This document shows positions 21,061 to 32,015 of a stretch of DNA of 64,000 bases, in pieces. Numbering within the stretch: position 1 is the stretch's first letter; every line of letters begins with the position of its first letter. The notes below the pieces were generated by a model. That model searched no databases. It was not told the origin of the DNA and worked only from the letters and a program-made list of their open reading frames with translations. Source of the DNA: Biomphalaria glabrata (Eukaryota; Mollusca; Gastropoda; Planorbidae); contig NC_074715.1 of the NCBI RefSeq assembly GCF_947242115.1, positions 51,772,080 through 51,836,079 on the forward strand, given 5' to 3'. The translations under genes were made by a program, and so were the position numbers.

Positions 21061-21394
21061 TGAACCTTCCCTAACTAATGTCATATAATAATAATCTAAT
21101 TGATCGAATAGTTTTGTAAAGGGTCAATTTCTTATTCAATGCCTGAAGAAAAATAAATTTACGTAAAAAAAAATATTCTTTTAATTTAGATTCCTATGGC
21201 GCTGCAGTAAATATGAGTAAAATTTTATTTTTATTAATATGAGTTAATAAAAGTAAAAAAAAAAGTTTGACAAAAAATCTAAAATCGTTTTCATAAATGT
21301 GTTGAAAATATAATGTATAGTTGTGTCCCCTACTAAAGAGCCTCTCGTGTCTGTTACTGTTAATGGTGAATAGTTGTAGAAGTGGTGTATTTTT

Positions 21395-21605
21395 TGCAGA
21401 GATAATTTTTTATATTAAATAGTTCATTTTCGGAAAAGAAAAAAGTAGCATTTGCATCAGAACTTTGAATGATCTAAAATATCATCATGTCCGAATTTCA
21501 TTTTCTCTTCTAGTTTCTGAAATCTAAACGGGACGGACTGACGGACGGACAGACAATCCACGCAAAACTAATAGCGTCTTTTCCCCTTTCGGGGGCCGCT
21601 AATAA
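21395..21605 (+). repeat. dispersed repeat, second copy of the 15215 family
   Basis: It ends at the same 'cccctttcgggggccgctaa' boundary as 15531. From 21606 to 22200 I see no gene or clear repeat. Confidence 0.65.
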
Positions 21606-22210
21606 TGGCTTTCTTTAAGTCTTATACAATGCCAGCTGGCTTAATTCATAGAATCGTTCGATACCTGGTTTGAGCAATTTATTTTAAAATTCATTCTTAT
21701 TTGATTATATTTTAAGCTGTATAATGTTTAATGTTTTTCTTGTTTATAATATAGTAAGTCAATAGATAGAAAGTACGTTGGTGAATCTGGTGTACAGACT
21801 ATGTGTGAAGAAACAAGTCCCTTTACGTTTAAAGTGCGTTTTTAATTGTGAAATATTTCAACATAACATATATATATACGGCAACGTTATATACAGATAC
21901 CCAACGTCACTAGCTGACTTCCTCTCTTCTTGTTTACACACTCGTCACTTCCCGCAAGTCCCCTAACTCTCGATACCCAATTCTTGACCGTGTGTCATGG
22001 TTGACCACACACAGTGACCATGTCACAACACTATGGCAGTATAGATACATTTATACATTTTTAAAAGCATATAGTAATATTTTGTGCAATTTAAGAAATG
22101 TGGATTCCAAATGAAAATCAAAACGCAAACAAGCGCAGATTAATGTGAAGAACCTTTACTATGATAACCTATTATATAGTAGGTACAAATAAATAGGCTG
22201 GAATGTGTTA

Positions 22211-22358
22211 TTACTGAGCTGGATAGTCTAAATAGGCTGGGTCAAAGTCAGCATCTCCCAAGCAGTACAATTTTGCTTTGCAGCACTCTGGGTAGTTGGC
22301 AGTGGCGTTGGTCTTAACGGAGTAGCATGTTGTTTTATCGTAGCCCAAAGCGCCGCAG
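22211..22358 (-). CDS. SVWC gene B exon 3
   Basis: Acceptor CAG at 22361-22359. It encodes 48 residues from CGALGYDKTTCY through YPECC and YC to PAQ and TAA at 22213-22211. Confidence 0.88.
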
Positions 22359-25300
22359 CTGTAAATAAAAGATTTGTGTTGGTTGTAGTTTTTTTTTCCT
22401 TCTAAATACGAATCGTATTTAAAAAGTAAGTACCTGGTGACCGAGTCTCGCTCGGTTAAATAATTTCTTCTTAAGGCAGGATATATACCCTAAGTCCCCT
22501 TTTGGGAATATTTTTGTAAGTAAACATATATATATGAAAAGCGCCCGAGAAGAAAAGCTCCAGCTGGAATAACCTGCCCAGTGTGCAGCCGAACATTCCG
22601 GGCTCACATAGGTCTCACCAGACACATGAGGAGGCACAAAACCCCAGTGCAAAGCCCTTAGCCCCCCTGGATGACAAAAGTGGTCATCATCGAACCACGA
22701 TGAACGAACTATAAATATTTATATAGTAATTTACATACATACATACATGCAAGAATTGTTCACTTAAAAGTATAGGATAAAGAGGATTATTAAGCAATAT
22801 CAATCGGAATTTCTCTTGGCTAGTCAAATGGTTTTCGGTAAAGGAACAATAAGTAATTGATGTGTGGACGGTGTCCAGTGTATCGGTGGCTCTGTGGCTT
22901 GAATGGGACGAATGCATTAACACTAAGAAAATAGAAACAGGTGGATCGTGACCATGACGAGCTTGAATGATGACATAAACATGAAGGATAACATGAACAT
23001 GAACGATAAAATGAACAAAAACAATAACATGAACATGAACAATAACGTGAACATGACCGATAACGTGAACATGACCGATAACGTGAACATGACCGATAAC
23101 GTGAACATGAACAATAACGTGAACATGACCGATAACGTGAACATGAACAATAACGTGAACATGACCGATAACGTGAACATGAACAATAACGTGAACAAGA
23201 ACGATAACATGAACATGAACAATAATATGACCATGAATGATAACGTGATCATGAACGATAACATGAACATGAACGATAACGTGAACATGAACGATAACGT
23301 GAACATGAACGAAAACGTGAACATGAACGATAACGTAAACATTAACGTAAACATGAACGTAAACATGAACGTAAACATGAACAATAACGTAAACATGAAC
23401 AATAACGTAAACATGAACAATAACGTAAACATGAACAATAACGTAAACATGAAGGTAAACATGAACAATAACGTGAACATGAACGATAACGTGAACATGA
23501 ACGATAACGTAAACATGAACGTAAACATGAACGTAAACATGAACGTAAACATGAACAATAACGTAAACATGAACAATAACGTAAACATGAAAGTAAACAT
23601 GAACAATAACGTGAACATGAACGATAACGTAAACATTAACGTAAACATGAACGTAAACATGAACGTAAACATGAACAATAACGTAAACATGAACAATAAC
23701 GTAAACATGAACAATAACGTAAACATGAAGGTAAACATGAACGCTAACGTGAACATGAACGATAACGTGAACATGAACGATAACGTAAACATGAAGGTAA
23801 ACATGAACTTAAACATGAACGATAACGTAAACATGAACGTAAACATGAACGTAAACATGAACAATAACGTAAACATGAACAATAACGTGAACATGAACGT
23901 GAGAATGAACGTAAACATGAACATAAACAATGACGTGAACATGAACGTGAACATGAACATAAACAATGACGTGAACATGAACGTGAACATGAACGTAAAC
24001 ATGAACATAAACAATGACGTGAACATGAACGTGAACATGAACGTAAACATGAATAATAACATGAACATGACCAATAACGTGAACATGAACAATAATGTGA
24101 ACATAACGCGAACATGAAAGATAATGTGAACATGAACAATAACGTGAACATGAAAAATAACGTGAACATGAACGATAACGTGAACATGAAAGATAACGTG
24201 AACATGAACAATACAAGAACGTAAAAGATAACATGCACGTAAACGTAAACATGAATGTAAACATGAATGTGAACGAAAACATGAATGTCAATGTGAACAT
24301 GAACAGAATAGTGTCATACATATAACCAGCTTTTTTATTATTGCAAAAAAATAATACTTTGTACCAAAATCTTTTATTTTATTACTTTAAAACAATATTG
24401 ACACATAATAATGGCTCTACTGTTTGGTATCTTATCTTATAAATTTACAGACGTTACTTCAAAAGCAAAGATAATTTCCAACTACGCATTTCATGTATCA
24501 ATCTAGTTTCACATGTTGATCAGTGACTTAAAATCTGTTTTTTAAAAAAAAATCTTTGATTTTCCTGTCTGATACAGGTACTTCATCCCATGCACTACTG
24601 GCACTAGAGAAAAGGAGCACTTGTAGAAATGTATCCTAGCCATCGGAATAATAAATGTGCCTCTATCTTTGTGTCTTTTGATGTATTTTATGGTTGCAAA
24701 ATATGGTTCGGGTTTATGTGCACCACCTTTCCTTTTTACTCTTCTGTCTTGAAGAGTCTTCAGGTTTAGTGATATTACTCATTCTGTTACTCTTATCTTA
24801 TCTATCTTATCTTATCTTATATAATACAGACGTTACTTCAAAAAAGAAGATGATTACGTCCTACGCGTTATGCATTCAGTCATGCATATTAACCAATGAC
24901 TTAAATTCTGCCAAGTCACTGGTTTTCCTGGCTAGCTCAGACAACCCATTCCATGCTCTAATAGCACTAGGGAAGAAGGAGTATTTGTACAAATTTGTCC
25001 TAGCATATTGGACGAGGAATGTTCCTTTATCTTTATGTCTTTTTTTATATAATACAGACGTTACTTCAAAAAAGATGATTACGTCCTACGCTGATCATAT
25101 TGGAATAGTAATTTTTATCTTAAATCTCACTGCTCTATTTTGTATTTGCCCTAGTTTTTTTAAATGTTTTCTTGGGTCGACGGGTCCTAAACATAGGATG
25201 CATGTTCTTATTGTGGCCTTAGTAAGCTTAAATAAAATTTTGTTTAAGAAGCACTGATGTTTTGTTTGATTTTTTAAAAATAATTTATCAATATATGGAT

Positions 25301-26209
25301 GATTTATGTACTCTTTATTATATGGCAATTAATACTAATAATAATCTTATAATAGATTTCAGAAAGAATAAAAAAATGAAACACGAACTGCAGATAAACA
25401 CTACATCGATAGAACAAGTGAATTCATATAAATATCTAGGCGTCATCATTGATAACAAACTCCCATGGGAAGACCACCTTGAAACTCTGACAAACAGCTC
25501 AGCGGCTATTTTTTTCCTATACTGACTCAATAGCTTTAAACTAAATAAGAATAGTAGTTCTTTTACCTGACAACACAAAAATCAATTTTTTTTAAAAAAA
25601 TTAGTTATTTATCTATTGGTAATACATTATTTTGTTTTATATCTCGAACAAGGGAAAGAAATTGTACTTGACTGAAGGGGTGGTATAAACTGAATTAGTT
25701 CCCTTATAAATCGTCGTCTGAGGCTTAGTGAACACAAACATTAAATAGGAACAATAGATAACTATACAATCATCAGTGTTAATAGATTTTTCGCTAGCAG
25801 AGTGTCCTCCACGTTAGCTTGTTCACCTTTGAAAAAAAAATAATTTAAAAAGCGATTACCCAGATACCCCGTTCTTTCTTTTTTCTACCCCTTTCCAACT
25901 GGTTCAGACAAGGGATAAGATCTCAGCGTATTGAGAAAGCTAAAAGCATGAAATTGCGCTAAACAAAAAACAATTGGTAAAAAAAAACATTTCTAATAGC
26001 GCAGATTCACTGCTAGTCTGGATCTATTACAAATTGAATTACATGACTGATCCAAAGCTAATTGATACGCGTAACATTATGTGTATCTTTCGTAGTGGCT
26101 TTTGTTATTTCGTTCATTCATATTTATTATCACATAGTCTTAGAGTGTAATGTAACGAAAGTTCATTGTAGACTCGAGGCTTGTTCCAATAAACGCTTAC
26201 ATATTATGT

Positions 26210-26262
<53 letters not shown>

Positions 26263-28851
26263 CATCATGTAGCCACTATTACAACACTTGTATTTGTAAT
26301 AATTCAAATCGTAACAAAAATCATTTTTAAAACTAGAAAATAAAAACTTTTTTTCGGGGGGGGGGGGGGGGAAGAACTCCACATTTAAACCAATGCCTAT
26401 CAATACTGTAGGGAAGTGTGAAAAATAACATGTAAGGAAAATTTGCCAGACAGACAGACAAACAGACAAACAGAGAGGAGTTGATATAAGCTTTGTAAAA
26501 AAAAAAAATACATCAATTATGATGTTTTCATAACTTTGAAAAAAAAAAACTATTTAGGTTTGTAATTAATACAGCAATAGCCGGGCAAGCTGTTCGGGGT
26601 CAATACTTTTTATAGAAAAATAAAATAGACAGTTCAATACCAAATGACAATGGATTGAGTTCAGTTTTTAACCCTTTTATAGTTGGTCTTAAGCATGAAG
26701 CCTCAACAAAACTGATGTCGCTGTGAAATTGAAAAGGGGAATAAGTCAAATGTTTTTTACCACGAACTTGTTTCCCTTGAGTCGCATTATAAATATGGAC
26801 CACTGTGCAGATCAAAAGTATACATTATTGTAATTTTTACAGTATATATTTATTACAAGATTATGGTGACCAACTATGGGACTTCGTGTATTGTCTTGAG
26901 CAATTTCTATTACAATATATTCGAGTCGCAAACTCATTGACAAAACCTGAGTAGATTACGGTACTCGAAAACGGCTCAAACAATATTTCGACAAATTTGA
27001 CAGTATATGTATATCGTTGGAAAAAGAATTTCTAGCTTGATAAGCTTTAGTAGAGCAACAACTGATATGCAAATGTACAAAATGTTCCTTCTTCCCTAGT
27101 GCTATTAGAGCATGGAATGGGTTGCCTGAGCTAGCCAGGAAAACCAATGACTTGACAGAATTTAAGTCCATGACTAAATGCATGACGCATAGGACCTAAA
27201 TATTTTCTTTCTTGAGGTATCGTCTGTATTATATAAGATAAGTTATATGCTTTATCTGTTTGGGACCTATAAACATTAAAATGTATAGAAAATAGAAACA
27301 AAATAGAGCCTTTAGGCTTATAACAAACGAATATTCTTATTTGAGTAACATCATTAGTCAAATCACTAAATCTAGGCACTCTCCAGAACAGACGATCAAT
27401 GCGTAAAATTGCTATTCGACGTAAACTACTGAGCCATGACTTCAAAATACATACGCAAAACCGAATAAAAGACCCAGACACAAAGATAAAGGCACATTTC
27501 TTATTCTAAATGCTAGGACAGACTTGTACAAGTGCTCCTTCTTTATCTAGTACCATTAGAGCATGGAACGGGTTGCCTGAATCAGCCAGGAAAATATTTA
27601 AAAAAAAATAGCAAAGTGTAGATTGAATCTATAATTAAAACCTACTGATCTAGATTAACACGTGAATACGCTTAGGACGTAATTACGTCTTATCTTTTGA
27701 AGGAACGTCTGTGGGTTAATTAAAGTACCCTTTTCAGACCTTGCAATCTCTAGGGCAGACGACGTGAAGGTCATATGTTTTAGTGACCAACGGTTAACGA
27801 GGGTATCATGTGGCCAGCACAACGACCAACCGCTTTTACTTTTCCTCCCCCCCCCCCAACTAATATCAGGTATCCATTAGAGCTGGGCGGACACAGAGGC
27901 GCCCAAAGATCCAGAAATTAAAAATCCCAGTCTTCACCAGGATTTGAACCTGGGACCCCCGAGTCGGAAGCCGAGCGCTTAACCACTCGGCCTCCGTGCC
28001 TCCTGTAAGTTAAGTATGTTAAGAAAACATAGGTAGAAGTTATCGTCATTCTGGGGTCATCTTTCAGCCCTTTAAAACGGGCTAGATGTTATAACAACGG
28101 GGGAGGGGTTTGGATTAGTTGACAAGAGAACAAAATGGTGGAATGTGGGTACAGAAGGTCTTTGAGTTTAGTGCGTTTAGCGTGTTCGTCTCTGGTGTGG
28201 AAATATGTTACAAGTTACCTCTCATAGGTGTACTCGGTGGACCTGCAGATAAAACGCACACAGTTTGGTAGATACAACACATCTCCATCTTTGTGTCCAT
28301 CTGGGCAGGGAACTGAAAGTTAAGAAATTAATAGAAGCGTTTTTTTTTTTTGTTGGGGTTTATTTTTACAGTTTTTTTGTTTTTTTTTTAATTTGGCTTG
28401 TTTTTTTTTTTTTTTTAATTTTATTTTTTTTTTTTTTTTGCGATTTTAAAATAACAGACGGACAGATTGCACAAAACCAAGGGCGGATTTTCCCCACTTT
28501 TAAGGGGTTACTAAAAACATTTCTAACACACTTTACAAATTTAAAAACATTTTAATTAGTCAAGAGTACGTATTGCACATTTAAAAGTTATCCAAGAAAA
28601 TAATTTTAAATAACAAAAAAAAAAAACAGAACCGCCTAGCTCTCATCAGCTCTGGATCCGCCCTTGTAAGCTACATTTGTTAGGTTCGTTGCACTTCTTA
28701 ATTAAGTAGGCCTTGCTACCACTACAGCTTAATCTTCTATTAACTAAGTCAAATCTCTGACTAAACAAATGAACCTACCTCTGCCACGAACAATCGCTGC
28801 ATAACTCACAGTCAAGGAAGCGAACAGTGTGATGACTGTAATGAGCTGCAT
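22211..28851 (-). CDS. SVWC/La1-like secreted protein B, two cysteines lost (3 exons)
   Basis: Exons 28851-28779, 28312-28219 and 22358-22211 give 315 nt (104 aa plus stop). Exon 1 and 2 lengths and intron phases (1 and 2) equal those of genes A and C. The signal peptide MQLITVITLFASLTVSYAA leads into PCPDGHKDGD. Where A and C have NCxxCxC, B reads NCVRFIC; where they have a final Cys in exon 2, B has Tyr; and the tryptophan is Leu. Exon 3 keeps CG, TCY, YPECC and YC. Eight of ten domain cysteines remain and no stop or frameshift is present, so the gene looks intact but structurally altered. It ends at PAYLDYPAQ without the tail of gene A. Intron 1 is similar to intron 1 of gene C near the donor, pointing to a tandem duplication. 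Confidence 0.82.
22542..22670 (+). mobile_element. LINE 3' end with C2H2-type zinc finger
   Basis: An open stretch ending at TAG (22659-22661) encodes 'ITCPVCSRTFRAHIGLTRHM': C-x2-C then H-x3-H spacing. Such fingers close the ORF of some non-LTR elements, and the following 'gtggtcatcatcgaaccac' looks like a 3' UTR. The rest of the ORF is missing. Confidence 0.5.
22955..24315. repeat. 1.35-kb minisatellite of 6/12/18-bp units
   Basis: Built from 'aacatg', 'aacgtaaacatg' and 'aacaataacgtgaacatg' variants with local homogenised blocks. Units are multiples of 6, so several frames stay open for up to 393 codons on both strands. It lies in intron 2 of SVWC gene B. I do not call it coding. Confidence 0.95.
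24425..24790 (-). mobile_element. LINE 3' fragment, TATCT-tail family
   Basis: Degenerate copy beginning on the plus strand with 'atcttatcttataaatttacagacgttacttc'. Confidence 0.6.
24795..25255 (-). mobile_element. LINE 3' end, TATCT-tail family, longer copy with internal rearrangement
   Basis: It starts with 'cttatcttatctatcttatcttat' and the family 3' end. A second '3' end' block (25045-25090) is joined to upstream ORF2 sequence whose minus frame reads 'LTKATIRTCILCLGPVDPRK' and 'IQNRAVRF', typical text before the LINE C-terminus. Two truncated copies were probably joined. Confidence 0.6.
25256..25530 (+). mobile_element. LINE reverse transcriptase fragment
   Basis: The plus frame shows YMDDL, a (Y/F)xDD-type RT core, then 'SIEQVNSYKYLGVIIDNKLP' and a W-x2-H, the standard RT thumb-side sequence of non-LTR elements. 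It is truncated at both sides and opposite in orientation to the neighbouring LINE. Confidence 0.65.
25605..26085 (-). repeat. dispersed repeat R, uninterrupted copy
   Basis: Reverse-orientation copy of 34870-35480. At 25645-25657 it holds the uninterrupted site corresponding to where the LINE at 50276 inserted in another copy. Confidence 0.65.
26213..26261. repeat. (AT)n microsatellite
   Basis: About 24 uninterrupted AT dinucleotides. The dispersed 'ttgatcc'-type repeat remnant and (gaca)n follow at 26390-26475. From 26510 to 27055 nothing clear is seen. Confidence 0.9.
27060..27245 (+). mobile_element. LINE 3' end, TATCT-tail family
   Basis: Sense orientation: the plus strand encodes an '[19 protein letters not shown]' type end, then 'cgtctgtattatataagataag' as the 3' tail. 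Confidence 0.7.
27255..27725 (+). mobile_element. LINE ORF2 3' fragment, TATCT-tail family
   Basis: It extends further 5' than most copies: 'NRAFRLITNEYSYLS' style text at 27302, then the SFF..AIxAWN end near 27540-27590 and a 3' UTR to about 27720. Frames are broken by indels. Confidence 0.6.
27755..28003 (-). mobile_element. SINE family C copy
   Basis: Well preserved, with a GGTTCAAATCC-type B box and the head near 28003. It lies about 215 bp below exon 2 of SVWC gene B. Confidence 0.8.
28219..28312 (-). CDS. SVWC gene B exon 2
   Basis: 94 nt between acceptor TTTCAG and donor GTAACT. It encodes PCPDGHKDGDVLYLPN then CVRFIC, with only three of the five expected cysteines. Confidence 0.85.
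28330..28440. repeat. T-rich tract in intron 1 of gene B
   Basis: Runs of 9-17 T separated by short G/A words. On the minus strand (the gene's sense) this is A-rich and lies just upstream of the exon 2 acceptor. Confidence 0.8.
28779..28851 (-). CDS. SVWC gene B exon 1 (signal peptide)
   Basis: ATG at 28851, 24 codons plus one base to donor GTAGGT. The hydrophobic core is shared with gene C (TVIT.FA.LTVSYAA). Confidence 0.88.
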
Positions 28852-28917
28852 TGTTAATGGTCTAAGTGTTAGCACGGCTAAAGAGAACTCTTGACCAAAC
28901 CGAGATGAGGGAACGCA

Positions 28918-28926
28918 ATTTATATA
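28918..28926 (-). promoter_or_regulatory. TATA box of SVWC gene B
   Basis: TATATAAAT on the minus strand, about 68 nt before the ATG. The sequence just downstream (GCGTTCCCTCATCTCGG) resembles the same place in gene C. Confidence 0.65.
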
Positions 28927-28984
28927 GAGACCTACTCAAGTTTCCGATACAAACCTGGGCTCAGCTAGTTCACATTGTTTACCT

Positions 28985-29150
28985 GTCAAAATCAATAGCG
29001 CGAGAAGTGCTTTAATTTTATTTGAAGTGACATTTGGTATCGAGCTGGAAATTCTTTCTACTCTCTTTGTATTAAAAACAACAACAAATAAAGCTAGGAA
29101 ATGGAGCGTTAGGAGCGCGTTAGTCACGACTGTAGGTATTTGACAAATAT
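28985..29150 (-). promoter_or_regulatory. upstream block conserved with SVWC gene A
   Basis: 'aaaatcaatagcgcg' (28988) and 'agtgacatttggtat' (29026) match 19021 and 19068 at the same relative order and similar spacing (38 versus 47 nt). Confidence 0.5.
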
Positions 29151-29239
29151 TAGGACGCTAACGATAGTTTAAAAAAAAAAAATGGAATGCACACTATAAA
29201 AAGTTTGTAAACAAAAAAAAATAGGAAGAAATAGTTTTA

Positions 29240-29328
29240 ATTTGATTTGAGCAGTTATCTTATGAAGTAAGCTTTAGATATAGTTTTGATTTGAGCGGTT
29301 ATCTTATGAAGTAAGCTTTAGATATAGT
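29240..29328. repeat. ~52-bp tandem duplication
   Basis: 'gagcggttatcttatgaagt' through 'gctttagatatagt' occurs twice in direct succession. Confidence 0.75.
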
Positions 29329-29380
29329 CAGTGGCGTCACTAGGGTAGGACCCCACGCCGCGACCCCGGTGACGTCACTG
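29329..29380. mobile_element. 52-bp micro-MITE of hAT type with perfect TSD
   Basis: Ends CAGTGGCGTCACTAGGGT and GTGACGTCACTG. It is flanked by GATATAGT at 29321-29328 and 29381-29388. Confidence 0.75.
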
Positions 29381-29502
29381 GATATAGTAGCTATTAGCAT
29401 TTAAGTTTAAGTTTTCAGGTTCATTGCTGTAACTTATAGGCAATAGTGTCATGGACATAAAACCATTACAACCTAGATTTAGACAAGTTGGAAGTCATCA
29501 TC

Positions 29503-30296
29503 ATCATCACTCTTTTGCGTTCCTCGTGGAACATAGGGCCTCAGTAAAAACACGTTCCTAGTGGAACATAGGGCCTCAGTAAAAACACGTTCCTAGTGGA
29601 ACATAGGACCTCAGTAAAAACACGTTTCTCATGGAACATAGGGCTTCAGTAAGAACACGTTCCTAGTGGAACATAGGGTCTCAGTAAAAACACGTTCCTC
29701 ATGAACATAGGGTCTCAGCAAAAACACGTTCCTTGTGGAACATGTATGGCTGTGGCGGATCAGCACCTGACTGGGGGCTGCCCAGGTTGAGGCGGGCGGT
29801 AGCTGATCAGTGAGGCGCGAAGACCTCTCCCACCGTCAGAGACAACCCGTGGCGTCCATACATTACGCCAATCAAGTTGGACTTATAACCCGTAACTGTT
29901 GTCTCCAGTGTTGTTTTAGCCGCTTTGCAGCAGCACCAGAGTTTCCTCTCCGGGGCGCATTCCTGGGCCTTGGATAAAGGGGTCATGGGTGGCCCATGCG
30001 TCATGATCCCTCTCTCGACCTTGTGGAACATAGGGCCTAGTAAAACACATTCCTCATGGAACATAGGGCCTCAGTAAAAACACGTTCCTCGTGGAACATA
30101 GGGCCTCAGTAAAAACACGTTCCTCGTGGAACATAGGGCCTCAGTAAAAACACGTTCCTCGTGGAACATAGGGCCTCAGTAAAAACACGTTCCTCGTGGA
30201 ACATAGGGCCTCAGTAAAAACACGTTTCTCATGGAACATAGGGCCTCAGTAAAAACACGTTCCTCGTGGAACATAGGGCCTCAGTAAAAACAATCC
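29503..30296 (-). repeat. 35-bp minisatellite derived from a LINE ORF end, split by an insert
   Basis: About six copies (29516-29740) and eight copies (30010-30296) of a 35-bp unit containing 'gaacatagggcctcagt'. On the minus strand the unit reads through 'EALCSTRN', continuing directly from the LINE tail at 30300-30430. The lower end is followed by (atc)n, which in LINE sense is (gat)n after a stop. The middle (29741-30009) is a non-repeat insert. Confidence 0.8.
29741..30009. other. 270-bp insert inside the 35-bp minisatellite
   Basis: GC-rich sequence ('ggatcagcacctgactgggg', 'gggtcatgggtggcccatgc') interrupting the array. No TIR was found, and its identity is unknown. Confidence 0.5.
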
Positions 30297-30440
30297 ACTC
30301 TCCACGGTCTCTTGCTAGTTTTTTAATGGCTTCCCTGTTCTTTCCTGTCCTCTTGGCTTCCTCTAGTACACTGCGCCAGCACGTTCTATTTGTTTTCTTT
30401 TGCGTGTGTGCATTGGGCGGTTCCACTCTAAGGCCTGTCT
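30297..30440 (-). mobile_element. LINE ORF2 C-terminal fragment
   Basis: The minus strand encodes 'NRTCWRSVLEEAKRTGKN' and 'KKLARDRGEWIVFTEALCS', resembling the 'W...A.DR..W...V.ALCSTR' terminus of several LINEs. The adjacent minisatellite grows out of its last codons. Confidence 0.65.
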
Positions 30441-30688
30441 AGCTTTGTTGTTAGTATCTAAAGGTGCAGGGCCTGCACTAATAATTGAGGGCCGTATGCG
30501 AAACGGGTCTGGGTAGAGATAAGGATAATAAGTGAATAATAAGTGAAAATTAAGATTTTGGATTATAAAATAAGCTCGTCTTTTGTTATAATGAAAGCTG
30601 ACAATGCCGCTTTTTTTTTTCTCTTTTGTGGGTATTTTTTAATCGCGCGTATGATTGGTGTTTTCCATATTGAATGACACCCCAAAAT

Positions 30689-30868
30689 CAGGGTCGTAGC
30701 TAGAAATTTTCCAGCGTTTGGGGGCCCCGGGGGGCTTGACCTTTTTGGGGTCCCCTGCATTTTGCGTAATATTTAATTTTTAATGTAAAAAAACACTAAT
30801 TTGGGGCCTCCTCAAGTGGGGGCAAGGGGGATTTTCAAATTCTCTCCCCCACCCTAGCTACGCCACTA
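30689..30868. mobile_element. hAT-type MITE (180 bp) with perfect TSD
   Basis: TIRs CAGGGTCGTAGCTAG and CTAGCTACGCCACTA. TSD CCCAAAAT at 30681-30688 and 30869-30876. The interior is nearly the same as 32362-32550. Confidence 0.88.
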
Positions 30869-31079
30869 CCCAAAATGACAATTTTTCTATTTTTAACGAG
30901 ATTTTTATGATTTTAAGGGATATTTTAATAATTTTAGGTGATTTCCATGAGATCCTGGTAAATCAGGAGGCCTCGGTTATAATGGTATAGTGTAATAATT
31001 TACACCCAGAATTAACGCGGGGCCTATGAAAGTGCGGCAGCCACTGCGGGCGCATAAATTGCAGTGGCTAAGGGCAGGT

Positions 31080-31505
31080 TTGACCAATCCATCTCCACTT
31101 TCTCTCTAAGATCTGCACCTCTATATGTCTCTGTCACCCACAGTTTCTATTTTGCGGCGGAAATTGCGTACATTACGTCTCAGTTCCCCAAGGAAACACT
31201 TTAAAGACCAGCTTAAGCGCCAACTTGCTCTAACTGATAAAGAAGAAAACACCTGGCTGAAAGCGGCTTCGGAACGAGACAGCTGGAGATCACTTTCAAA
31301 GGTCGCGGAATACACCATTGAGATCAAAAGAAAATCGACTGCCGATGAGAGACGTAGACGGCGAAAAACATATTTAACTCGACCATCGACGTAAAATTGT
31401 TATGTCTGTGGATGTGGAAAAGTATGTAGGTCGCAGCTGGGGCTGCGTAGCCACGGGGGGAAAAAACTGCATTCTTCATTAATCTTCGACTCGAAGAAAA
31501 ACTTT
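31080..31505 (+). mobile_element. LINE ORF C-terminus with zinc finger
   Basis: An 89-codon frame (31125-31391) includes 'HFKDQLKRQLALTDKEENTW' and 'ERDSWRS', then after a stop a C-x-C-x3-C...H type finger (CYVCGCGKVCRSQLGLRSH). This is the arrangement of ORF ends in a LINE family with a terminal finger. The 3' end is the (tta)n run at 31501. Confidence 0.6.
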
Positions 31506-31819
31506 ATTATTATTAAGTTTTAAGATGTGAAACACATACACACCTGGAGAATAAGTCAACCTCTTCTCCCCATTGTATGCCTCAAACGTTAGTGTTTGAG
31601 GCTTTAAATGCAGAAACAACAATGTTGCAGTGTCCGTTAGGAACATGATAGCCTCTAATGACAGACTCATCAATTTCTTTGCTCTTTCCTGATACAGGTC
31701 CCAGACAGAAAGTCTTTGGCAGTCGTGAGGACTTTGTAATGTGGTCATAAAGTTTAGTTTGCGTTTTTTTTTTAGCGGTCAGTCAGTCAGACAGCAGGTC
31801 CTCGTGGGGCCCAGTTGCC

Positions 31820-31960
31820 TGCCATGGGAAGACAACGTAAAAGAATGAATGAGCCTGTCATTGGCGGAGGTTTTATCCAAGGCAAAGAAGAGGAATGGAG
31901 AAAGACGGTCGACAAAATCTTGTGTGGTGCCCCGACAGTCCAACAGACTAACGGATAGGT
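31820..31960 (+). mobile_element. LINE ORF2 tail fragment
   Basis: Plus-strand 'EEWRKTVDKILCGAPTVQQT' type ending, family of 20840, 58574 and 63680. Confidence 0.55.
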
Positions 31961-32015
31961 GAATGATCAAGGTCAAGAGGTCACTTTAAATGTTAGTTAA
32001 TCCAGTAAACTAGGT

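Noticed and set aside
22923-24321. Open frames up to 393 codons on both strands (Met/Asn/Val-rich and Phe/Met/Thr-rich)
   Set aside because: They lie wholly inside a 6/12/18-bp minisatellite in an intron; openness follows from unit lengths divisible by 3 and the lack of stops in the unit.
25256-25530. Joining the RT fragment with the neighbouring LINE tail as one element
   Set aside because: The two pieces are in opposite orientations and do not share a frame or obvious family, so they are kept separate.
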